Source: an uncultured Lacticaseibacillus sp. (lineage in GTDB: Bacteria; Bacillota; Bacilli; Lactobacillales; Lactobacillaceae). From it: DNA of 20,807 nucleotides. The notes under the pieces are model-generated. The model was not told where the DNA came from and did not search any database. It saw only the letters and a program-made list of their open reading frames with translations. The position numbers and the translations under genes are program-made. Positions 15,611 through 20,807 of this stretch are shown one piece after another. The stretch covers positions 1 to 20,807 of the forward strand of contig CAKQZO010000015.1 of assembly GCA_934293835.1 (NCBI GenBank), in the 5' to 3' direction. Numbering within the stretch: the first letter of the stretch is position 1; each line of letters starts with the position of its first letter.

Positions 15611-15642
15611 AAAAAAACCGTCCATTACGGGCACGGTTTTTT
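15611..15642 (-). terminator. Attenuator/terminator between secE and nusG
   Basis: AAAAAACCGT pairs with ACGGTTTTTT around an inner CC/GG pair and a 2-nt bulge. On the minus strand it gives a stem followed by seven T (15611-15617). It lies 29 nt downstream of secE and 31 nt upstream of nusG, with no clear promoter after it. Confidence 0.75.
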
Positions 15643-15671
15643 CGCTAGAACTCATTATATCAAAATCACGA

Positions 15672-15842
15672 TCAAAAGACAAACGCGTTCAGGATCAGCA
15701 AGATGATCCAGTCGGCGACGGCGAAATAAATCGCAAACAACAGGGAGGTCATAATGACCGTCGACGTATCACGCCGTGTTTCACGGGCATTCGGCCAAGT
15801 GACGGCCTTCATCTCTTGAATGACACTCTTGATAAACTTCAT
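15672..15842 (-). CDS. secE: Preprotein translocase subunit SecE
   Basis: A 56-residue single-span membrane protein that clamps SecY in the Sec translocon. The conserved amphipathic segment V-I-Q-E-M-K-A-V-T-W-P-N-A-R-E-T (7-22) is followed by one membrane helix (about 30-54), the short Gram-positive form. The ATG is preceded by GGGAGG about 9 nt upstream. It sits between rpmG and nusG, the canonical order. The reading frame was translated directly from the minus strand. Confidence 0.96.
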   Translation of the reverse strand: MKFIKSVIQEMKAVTWPNARETRRDTSTVIMTSLLFAIYFAVADWIILLILNAFVF

Positions 15843-15865
15843 GACTGCTTCCTCCCTTACAACAC

Positions 15866-16015
15866 TTATTTGGTTTCGCGATGTTCAGTGACTTTTTGAC
15901 AATATTTACAGAATTTATTTAACGTGAGGCGCTCTGTGCGGTGCTTGTTCTCCGGCACAAAGTAGTTCCGCCGCCCGCATACAGAGCAGGCCATGGCGAC
16001 TTTTTTAACAGACAT
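15866..16015 (-). CDS. rpmG: 50S ribosomal protein L33
   Basis: A 49-residue ribosomal protein of the zinc-binding L33 type: Cys10-x-x-Cys13 and Cys36-x-x-Cys39 are both present, with R-N-Y-F (16-19) and T-L-N-K-F-C-K-Y-C (31-39). GGAGGAATTCACCT precedes the ATG. It starts only 31 nt after the stop of the second prenyltransferase gene, so it directly follows the EET operon on the same strand. A retained pair of CxxC motifs marks it as the zinc-dependent paralogue. Confidence 0.96.
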   Translation of the reverse strand: MSVKKVAMACSVCGRRNYFVPENKHRTERLTLNKFCKYCQKVTEHRETK

Positions 16016-16040
16016 AGGTGAATTCCTCCAGTCACACTAC

Positions 16041-16069
16041 AATGTATCAAAAAAACAAGCCGCCCGCAA
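16041..16069 (-). promoter_or_regulatory. Possible promoter for rpmG-secE inside the prenyltransferase gene
   Basis: On the minus strand TGA-TACATT (extended -10, 16041-16046) lies 17 nt from TTGCGG (16064-16069). The match is modest. Without it, rpmG and secE would rely on the EET operon message. Confidence 0.4.
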
Positions 16070-17006
16070 GCAGGAGCATCACGACCTCTGCCGCAGCCGT
16101 CAGCAACAGCGTCTTGATCGCCAGATTGAACGTCTCAGCCTTGCTTTGCTTCTGCAAAAATCCGTGCGTGTTGCGCACCACCAGCGGCCACAACAACCAC
16201 ACGGCGATGGTCGGCCAAGGTAGCAAGCGCAATAACACCGCCAAGCCGATCATGGCATACGCGGCGCGTGGCAGCCACGGATAAACCGCCAACGCCCGCT
16301 TTTTACCCAGATAATAAGGTAAGGTGAAGCGCTGATTGCGTTCGTCTTGGGCCAGATCACAGATGTTATCGGCAAACATCACGGTGCCATCTAAGATCAC
16401 GATCGGCAACGCCACGAGCAACAACTCCAGGCACATGCGCAAGTCGATGCCGAACCGAAAGGCCCCGCCAAGCACGGCTAACGTCACCGGTCGCGGTTGA
16501 ACGTTGACAAACACTGCGATGAAGATGGTGCCAAACCCTTCGCACAATCCCGCCAATACTTCACCACTGGGAATCCGTGACAACGGCACCGGCCCGAAGG
16601 TGTAAAAAATCGCCACAAAGATCGCCGCACCACCGATCATCAAGAGGCTCAGATTCGTGCGGGCCACCAACCACAGACCGCAACCACACGCCAAGGCCAA
16701 AAAGGCTAACATCAGCGCTAAGATTCGCCGTGGGGACAAGCGCTCCCGGCCAATGATGTTTTGAGTGGCCCGATACTTGGCATCCTTGGCTTTGTAGAAA
16801 TCTTGGACGTTGTTGAAACCGGTGACGAACAAGGCGATGCTCATCTGCCCGACGAAATACACCACGGTATTGCCCCAGTTCAACTGCTGATAATGCACCC
16901 AAGCATAACTCACCCCAAACAAAAACGGCAATAAGCTAGCCGCCTTGGCGGGCAACCGGATCAGCTCCCAAAAAAGGGGCCAGGTCAGCTTCTGATAAGT
17001 CGTCAC
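16047..17006 (-). CDS. UbiA-family prenyltransferase, second copy (DmkA/MenA-like)
   Basis: A 319-residue integral membrane prenyltransferase with about eight hydrophobic helices. The first Asp-rich motif is F-N-N-V-Q-D-F-Y-K-A-K (N65, N66, D69) and the second A-D-N-I-C-D-L-A-Q-D (D213, D217, D221), both expected to bind Mg-prenyl diphosphate. Members attach a prenyl chain to 1,4-dihydroxy-2-naphthoate to give demethylmenaquinone. It is clearly a paralogue of its upstream neighbour: both share I-F-Y-T-F-G-P-x-P-L-S-R-x-P and F-I-A-V-F-V-N-V-Q. The start is a GTG overlapping the previous TGA (GTGA), chosen for coupling; no ATG is near. Whether it uses the same quinone precursor is unknown. Confidence 0.88.
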   Translation of the reverse strand: MTTYQKLTWPLFWELIRLPAKAASLLPFLFGVSYAWVHYQQLNWGNTVVYFVGQMSIALFVTGFNNVQDFYKAKDAKYRATQNIIGRERLSPRRILALMLAFLALACGCGLWLVARTNLSLLMIGGAAIFVAIFYTFGPVPLSRIPSGEVLAGLCEGFGTIFIAVFVNVQPRPVTLAVLGGAFRFGIDLRMCLELLLVALPIVILDGTVMFADNICDLAQDERNQRFTLPYYLGKKRALAVYPWLPRAAYAMIGLAVLLRLLPWPTIAVWLLWPLVVRNTHGFLQKQSKAETFNLAIKTLLLTAAAEVVMLLLAGGLFF

Positions 17007-17941
17007 GCCGGCCACCGCCAATCGATCAACAGCCCCACGATCAAGGCGCCATTGGCGAGCACCAAATTCGCGATCGCCGTTGGAAACGTCTCGGCCTTCA
17101 CCTGCTTTGCCATGAATCGGCGCGTGTTGCGCACCACCCCGGGTAACGCCACGAACGCGACCAATAGCGGCCAGCGCATCAACCCCAGAACCACCGCCAT
17201 CACGAGCGCCAAGAGCCCACAATATGCTAGCCCGGCATACAACCCAAGGGCGTGTTGAAGCCCCAGATACATCGGTAGCGTTGTGCGGTGATTGGCGATA
17301 TCTTCATCCAGATCCGACAAGTTATTGGCCAGCATCACATTGGCGATCGTCGCCATCGGTGTGACGCACACCAATCCCAGCGCGACAAGCGCCACCCAGT
17401 TGCCTGAGACATACAGTTGGGGCCAAGCCCATTGCACAGTCAAAAAGTGACTGCCCTGAACGTTGACGAACACGGCAATAAAAGGAATCCCTAAGCCCAT
17501 CGTGACCCCGGAGAACACTTCCCCCAGAGGCAGGCGCGACAGCGGCAAGGGCCCGAAGGTGTAGAAAATGCCAATTACAAAACACGCCCCACCGATTAGA
17601 AGCAGAATCCACTGCGTTCGCCACACCAACACCAAGCCGAGAATACTGGCGACAAACAACATCGCGACGATCATCGCGGCCACCTTGCGCGGCGCGAGTC
17701 CTGCCTTAGAGATGATGTTGGTTTCTTGCAGATAGCGCTGACTGCGAGCTTTGTGGTAATCCATCAGGTTGTTGATGGCGGTAGTCGCCATATCGACAAG
17801 CAGCGTTGCAACGGCAAACAGTAATGTGTTCAGCTTATCGATCTGGCCGAAATACACCACGGCAAACAGCACGCCGATCACCAACGGCAATAGGCTCGCA
17901 AGCTTCGTCCGAATCTCAACCAATTCAAGAAAATTCGCCAT
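17003..17941 (-). CDS. dmkA: UbiA-family DHNA prenyltransferase (DmkA-type, EET locus)
   Basis: A 312-residue multi-pass membrane protein of the MenA/UbiA family. Motif 1 is I-N-N-L-M-D-Y-H-K-A (N57, N58, D61) and motif 2 N-N-L-S-D-L-D-E-D (206-214). In Listeria, the MenA paralogue beside ndh2 and pplA (DmkA) makes the demethylmenaquinone used for flavin-based extracellular electron transfer; position here supports the same role. The ATG shares one base with the apbE stop (TAATG), and its TGA overlaps the next start, so three genes are translationally coupled. No complete menaquinone pathway is visible here, so DHNA source is unknown. The symbol follows locus context. Confidence 0.87.
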   Translation of the reverse strand: MANFLELVEIRTKLASLLPLVIGVLFAVVYFGQIDKLNTLLFAVATLLVDMATTAINNLMDYHKARSQRYLQETNIISKAGLAPRKVAAMIVAMLFVASILGLVLVWRTQWILLLIGGACFVIGIFYTFGPLPLSRLPLGEVFSGVTMGLGIPFIAVFVNVQGSHFLTVQWAWPQLYVSGNWVALVALGLVCVTPMATIANVMLANNLSDLDEDIANHRTTLPMYLGLQHALGLYAGLAYCGLLALVMAVVLGLMRWPLLVAFVALPGVVRNTRRFMAKQVKAETFPTAIANLVLANGALIVGLLIDWRWPA

Positions 17942-19017
17942 TACGGTAGCTCCGCCAGCTTGTAGCCAGAACCCTTGAGCAACTTGAAGTCTTTCTTCAG
18001 ACCACTAGAGACATAAACATGTTTGTCTTTGGTAATGAAGATCGCCTCCGCATAACCCGTTTTTTCGATGAAGGCCATCCCGGCCTTTAAGCCTTTGTCG
18101 AACGTCGCCGTCGATAGCGCGTCGCCGTCGACTGACTTCTTCGTGATGATCGAGACGCCCATCAGATTGTTATCAAACGGATAGCCGGTCTTCGGGTTCA
18201 TCAAATGGGAATAAGTATGCCCATCAACCACCAGCTTACGCTCGTAGATGCCACTGGTGACCACGGTCATATTGCTGGCAGGCACCGTGCCGATCGCCGT
18301 TCCCCGCGCCTCTTTCGGGTCTTGAATACCGACGTTCCAGTCTGCGTTTTTCTGTTTCGGGCTATGACCGAGCACATAAATGTTCCCACCCAAGTCAACA
18401 ATGGCCGTCGACACGTGGTCTTTTTTCAAGACCTTGATGACTTCATCGGCGATGAAACCTTTCGCGATTCCGCCGAGGTCGAGTGCCATCCCCGACCGCT
18501 TCAAGTAGACGGTCTGCTTGTTATCGTTCAACAGCACATCTTTATAATTGACCAGTGGCAATTTGGCATCGATCTCGGCTTGACTCGGCTTGCGCGCATC
18601 AGGAAAGCCGATGTGCCACAGGCTTGTGATCGGACCGATTGCGAGGTCAAAAGCGCCTTGCGACTTCTCGCTATAATTCTTGGCATATTTGACCATTCGG
18701 TAGATTGCCGGGGTCACCTTGACCGCACGCTTACCCGCCTGCGCGTTGACAGCATCGACCTCCGACCCTTTTTGGTTGACGGTCGTCTCGCGAGCCAGAG
18801 TCTTGATCCGCGCAAATGCGTCATCAAGCGCGGCCTGCTTGCCTTTATCGTATACCCGCAGCGTCACAACCGTCCCCATCAAAAACTGTGTGTCTTCATA
18901 CGGCGATTTAACCAGCACCGGCGCCTTCTTAGCGGCTTGTTGTTGTTGCTGACCACAAGCGGCCAGCGACGTGATCGCCAGCAAAAGCGCGATCAACCCT
19001 AATCCGATCTTCTTCAT
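17941..19017 (-). CDS. fmnB: ApbE-family FMN transferase lipoprotein (FmnB-type)
   Basis: A 358-residue secreted flavin transferase that cleaves FAD and attaches FMN covalently to Ser/Thr of target proteins. A type II signal peptide ends in S-L-A-A-C with Cys21 as the lipid anchor. ApbE motifs are in order: D-L-G-G-I-A-K-G (180-187), D-L-G-G-N-I (208-213), H-L-M-N-P-K-T-G-Y-P (271-280), and D299-A-L-S-T303-A with the expected Mg-binding residues. The ATG at 19017 follows GGAAGGACAATATGTC; a longer upstream start would hide the signal peptide. Its likely substrate is the adjacent two-domain FMN-binding lipoprotein. A hairpin lies between the two genes. Confidence 0.93.
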   Translation of the reverse strand: MKKIGLGLIALLLAITSLAACGQQQQQAAKKAPVLVKSPYEDTQFLMGTVVTLRVYDKGKQAALDDAFARIKTLARETTVNQKGSEVDAVNAQAGKRAVKVTPAIYRMVKYAKNYSEKSQGAFDLAIGPITSLWHIGFPDARKPSQAEIDAKLPLVNYKDVLLNDNKQTVYLKRSGMALDLGGIAKGFIADEVIKVLKKDHVSTAIVDLGGNIYVLGHSPKQKNADWNVGIQDPKEARGTAIGTVPASNMTVVTSGIYERKLVVDGHTYSHLMNPKTGYPFDNNLMGVSIITKKSVDGDALSTATFDKGLKAGMAFIEKTGYAEAIFITKDKHVYVSSGLKKDFKLLKGSGYKLAELP

Positions 19018-19068
19018 GACATATTGTCCTTCCACCCTGAATAGTTTCAGTATACAGGCCAACAACGA

Positions 19069-19104
19069 AAACGGGTAGCATCCGCTTGGGGATACTACCC
19101 GTTT
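19069..19104 (-). terminator. Hairpin between pplA and fmnB (partial terminator)
   Basis: A 15-bp stem with one G-U pair (arms 19069-19083 and 19090-19104) and a 6-nt loop lies 26 nt after the pplA stop. On the minus strand it is followed by only TTTTC, so termination is probably incomplete. No strong promoter for fmnB was found beyond a lone TATACT near 19049-19054. Confidence 0.6.
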
Positions 19105-19130
19105 GACGCCTGATACTTCGCGATAAGTGA

Positions 19131-20048
19131 TTATTCTTCGTAAACGATGTTATCGACGGTGATCGTCTTGGTGTTGCCGGCCTGAGCCGCGTTGATCAGC
19201 TGTTCAGCATAGCTAATGAAGGCAGTCGAGCTGCTGGTTGCACCCGAAACCACATCGACTTCTGCAGGGGTCTGCTTCTTAACCAGCGCTTCGTTAAGCG
19301 CCTTGGTGTATTCCACTGGGCCAACCTTGTTGACCTTCTTCATGCTCTTTTCGTAGTCAGCATCTTTGGTCTTGGACTTGCCGTTCTTGTCAACGTTATC
19401 GTAGTTAGACGCGGTGATCTTGCCATCCTTGACCGTGATTGAGAACGTTACCCGATAACCATGGGAGTAGTTCTTTTCGTTGAGTGTGTAAGTGCCGTCC
19501 TTCAGCTTGTCGGTGTTGTGAATCTGAATCGTTGCCGTGTTGCCTGCTTGAGCCGCCTGAACCAGTTGTGCAGCATAGTTCTTGAAGGTCCAAGAAGATT
19601 CAGTTGCCCCACTGACGACATCGATCGCGGCGGTGTTCGCTCCATTTTGCTTGAACGAACTATTCAATTCAGGAATGTATTCCTTAGGCCCAGTCTTGGT
19701 GACCTTCTTCATGCTCTTTTCATAATCGGCATCTTTGGTCTTAGACTTGCCATCTTTGTTGACATAGTCATAAGCGGTCTTGGTGATCTTGCCGTTTGCC
19801 ACGGTCATGCTCATCTGCACCTTGTACCCATGAGAATAGCCAAGTTCATCCAACTTATAGGTCCCGTCTTTTAAGGCGCCGCCAGCAACTTGCTTGGCAG
19901 AGGAGGAAGACTTCTTCACAACCTTAGAACTAGAAGCCTTCGAACTCGAAGAGTCCTTCTTGCTGGAAGAGCTGCTCCCACACGCAGCCAAGGTTAATGC
20001 GGATAATGCGATCACAGAAACACTAGTCAATGTCTTTGCTAATTTCAT
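19131..20048 (-). CDS. pplA: Two-domain FMN-binding lipoprotein (PplA-type electron carrier)
   Basis: A 305-residue surface lipoprotein. The signal peptide ends T-L-A-A-C with Cys23. A Ser/Lys-rich linker (24-53) could cross the cell wall. Two repeated FMN-binding domains follow (about 58-170 and 181-292), each ending in D-V-V-S-G-A-T, the ApbE flavinylation motif, with Thr149 and Thr271 as predicted acceptors. Repeats share long identical stretches, such as G-K-S-K-T-K-D-A-D-Y-E-K-S-M-K-K-V. In Listeria the homologue carries electrons from the membrane to extracellular acceptors. The ATG at 20048 has AAAGGGG upstream and gives a clean signal peptide. It is divergent from ndh2 and has its own promoter. 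Confidence 0.93.
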   Translation of the reverse strand: MKLAKTLTSVSVIALSALTLAACGSSSSSKKDSSSSKASSSKVVKKSSSSAKQVAGGALKDGTYKLDELGYSHGYKVQMSMTVANGKITKTAYDYVNKDGKSKTKDADYEKSMKKVTKTGPKEYIPELNSSFKQNGANTAAIDVVSGATESSWTFKNYAAQLVQAAQAGNTATIQIHNTDKLKDGTYTLNEKNYSHGYRVTFSITVKDGKITASNYDNVDKNGKSKTKDADYEKSMKKVNKVGPVEYTKALNEALVKKQTPAEVDVVSGATSSSTAFISYAEQLINAAQAGNTKTITVDNIVYEE

Positions 20049-20083
20049 AGTCTTATACCCCTTTTTGAGATCATGCCCATATT

Positions 20084-20101
20084 TTGTGTTATCTTTCACA
20101 C
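20084..20101. promoter_or_regulatory. Rex-like operator at the pplA start site
   Basis: TTGTGTTATCTTTCACAC matches the Rex pattern TTGTGAA-N4-TTCACAA at 11 of 14 defined positions. It lies within a 10-bp inverted repeat (20080-20089/20098-20107). It sits immediately downstream of the pplA -10, over the expected start point, a classic repressor position. Confidence 0.55.
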
Positions 20102-20107
20102 AAAATA

Positions 20108-20136
20108 AGTGTACTCAGGCATTGTGTAAAAATCAA
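20108..20136 (-). promoter_or_regulatory. Predicted promoter for pplA
   Basis: On the minus strand, -35 TTGATT (20131-20136) and -10 TACACT (20108-20113) are separated by 17 nt; each matches four of six. Start is expected near 20101, giving a leader of about 50 nt. Confidence 0.6.
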
Positions 20137-20139
20137 CAA
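20122..20139. promoter_or_regulatory. Second, weaker Rex-like site over the pplA -35
   Basis: TTGTGTAAAAATCAACAA matches the Rex pattern at 11 of 14 defined positions and covers the pplA -35 and part of the spacer. The AT-rich context makes a chance match more likely than for the first site. Confidence 0.35.
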
Positions 20140-20150
20140 AAACACAAAAA

Positions 20151-20164
20151 TTTCAGCGCTTTCA
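20151..20164. promoter_or_regulatory. cre-like site (CcpA catabolite control)
   Basis: Read on the minus strand, TGAAAGCGCTGAAA fits the cre pattern TGWAANCGNTNWCA at all defined positions except one (A for C near the end). It is centred about 56 nt upstream of the predicted pplA start and about 140 nt upstream of the ndh2 start. Confidence 0.6.
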
Positions 20165-20250
20165 CATTTTTAACCGGCTTGGTTGATGACGGCACTTAAT
20201 ACCATGCGGGAAACCATTTTCCAAGGTTTTTTGCGGTTGCATTAGTAGTT

Positions 20251-20268
20251 GTGTGAAATAATGGACAA
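20251..20268. promoter_or_regulatory. Third Rex-like site over the ndh2 -35
   Basis: GTGTGAAATAATGGACAA matches the Rex pattern at 10 or 11 of 14 defined positions and overlaps the ndh2 -35 hexamer. It is imperfect in the right half. Confidence 0.4.
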
Positions 20269-20291
20269 ACCAATTGGATAAAAGGTATAAT
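20262..20291 (+). promoter_or_regulatory. Predicted promoter for ndh2
   Basis: TGGACA (20262-20267, five of six -35 matches) and a consensus TATAAT (20286-20291) are separated by 18 nt. AGGAG (20331-20335) then precedes the ATG at 20346 by 10 nt. Confidence 0.75.
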
Positions 20292-20345
20292 GAGCCCTGT
20301 ACTTGGGAATTATTCACTAAGAATTCATAGAGGAGTGTTATTGCC

Positions 20346-20807
20346 ATGGCGCAAAAAAATATCGTCGTCATCGGCGCCGGATTTGCAGGGGTATATGCAA
20401 CCAAACGGCTAGCCAAAAAATTCAAACACGACCAAGATGTCACCATCACCTTGATCGATAAACATTCATATTTCACCTATATGACCGAGCTTCACGAAAT
20501 CGCCGCTAATCGCGTCGATCAAAATGCAATTCAATACGACTTACAGCGATTGTTCTGTCGGCGCAAGAACGTCAAGTTAGTCACCGATGAAGTGACCACC
20601 ATCGATCGCGAAAAGCAGCTGGTCAAGACCAAGCATGGCGCCTATCCGTATGATTATGTCATGCTCGGCATTGGCTCAGAGCCCAACGACTTCGGCACCC
20701 CAGGGGTCCAGAGTCACGGCTTCACATTAGGGTCTTGGGAACAGGCCATCGCGCTCAAAGAACACGTTGCAGACGTTGTCGCCCGCGGTGCCGTGGAACA
20801 CGATCCT
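20346..20807 (+). CDS. ndh2: Type II NADH dehydrogenase, N-terminal part (3' end outside window)
   Basis: The first 154 codons of a pyridine nucleotide-disulphide oxidoreductase. The FAD-binding Rossmann start is N-I-V-V-I-G-A-G-F-A-G-V-Y-A (5-18), with an acidic residue at the end of strand two (L-I-D-K-H, Asp38) and a second conserved strand Y-D-Y-V-M-L-G-I-G-S-E-P-N-D-F (102-116). Type II dehydrogenases oxidise NADH at the membrane and reduce quinone without proton pumping. Divergence from pplA suggests this is the EET-dedicated Ndh2, which in Listeria carries an extra C-terminal membrane part; that region is beyond the edge, so it cannot be checked. Confidence 0.9.
   Translation, partial: MAQKNIVVIGAGFAGVYATKRLAKKFKHDQDVTITLIDKHSYFTYMTELHEIAANRVDQNAIQYDLQRLFCRRKNVKLVTDEVTTIDREKQLVKTKHGAYPYDYVMLGIGSEPNDFGTPGVQSHGFTLGSWEQAIALKEHVADVVARGAVEHDP

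Noticed and set aside
17007..17222. N-terminal extension of the second prenyltransferase to an ATG at 17222
   Set aside because: The extra 72 residues are Arg/Gly-rich antisense-like sequence inside the upstream prenyltransferase gene. The GTG overlapping the upstream TGA gives a normal family N-terminus.
18205..19002. Long open frame on the plus strand opposite the ApbE gene
   Set aside because: It lies fully antisense to an ApbE gene with all catalytic motifs, its protein resembles no family and it has no plausible ribosome site. Long antisense frames are expected in GC-rich coding DNA.
19333..19721. Possible CRISPR or mobile repeat from the two near-identical stretches
   Set aside because: The repeats are in frame, lie within one gene and encode equivalent positions of two FMN-binding domains.
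20049..20099. Longer start for the PplA-type lipoprotein
   Set aside because: It would put 17 charged residues ahead of a clean lipoprotein signal peptide and would place the AAAGGGG ribosome site inside the coding region.
20162..20476. 104-codon minus-strand open frame across the divergent promoter and the start of ndh2
   Set aside because: It is antisense to a clear Rossmann-fold N-terminus, crosses a consensus promoter and has no ribosome site or recognisable product.

Overview
The window is ordinary Gram-positive chromosome, about half G+C, and almost fully coding. Gene content and order (dnaX-ybaB-recR-yaaL-tmk-yaaQ-holB, yabA-rsmI, small SRP RNA-tadA, rplKA, rplJL, rpmG-secE-nusG) point to a lactic acid bacterium of the Lactobacillaceae, probably one of the higher-GC lineages. 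I cannot fix the genus. No transposase, integrase, phage gene or CRISPR array was seen.

Layout. 1-1000 (+): the end of an L-asparaginase gene and an overlapping HhH-GPD DNA glycosylase gene, closed by a bidirectional terminator. 1078-3729 (-): a tightly overlapping operon yabA-rsmI-acyl-ACP thioesterase-TSUP permease. 3820-4983 (-): a separately promoted MFS transporter. 5066-10053 (-): the DNA-metabolism cluster dnaX-ybaB-recR-yaaL, then tmk-yaaQ-holB from an internal promoter. 10151-10757 (-): SRP RNA and tadA. 10829-11647 (+): a PucR-type HTH protein whose stop interlocks with that of a convergent RsmC-like methyltransferase. 12310-16015 (-): ribosomal and transcription genes rpmG-secE-nusG, rplKA and rplJL, with L1-site and L10 leaders and several attenuators or terminators.

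16047-20807: the most interesting part, a flavin-based extracellular electron transfer (EET) locus. On the minus strand lie a two-domain FMN-binding lipoprotein (PplA type), an ApbE/FmnB flavin transferase lipoprotein, and two tandem UbiA-family (DHNA prenyltransferase, DmkA-type) genes with 1-4 nt overlaps. Divergently on the plus strand is the start of a type II NADH dehydrogenase, cut by the window end. In the established model, Ndh2 passes NADH electrons to demethylmenaquinone made by DmkA, and these reach PplA, flavinylated by FmnB, outside the membrane. The 297-bp divergent promoter region holds three Rex-like (NAD/NADH-sensing) sites and one CcpA cre-like site, which suggests redox and carbon control. 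EetA, EetB, a polyprenyl diphosphate synthase and a flavin transporter are not in the window; they may lie beyond the right edge or elsewhere.

The system family is known. The less familiar points are the paired prenyltransferases, the operator cluster and the direct junction to rpmG-secE-nusG.
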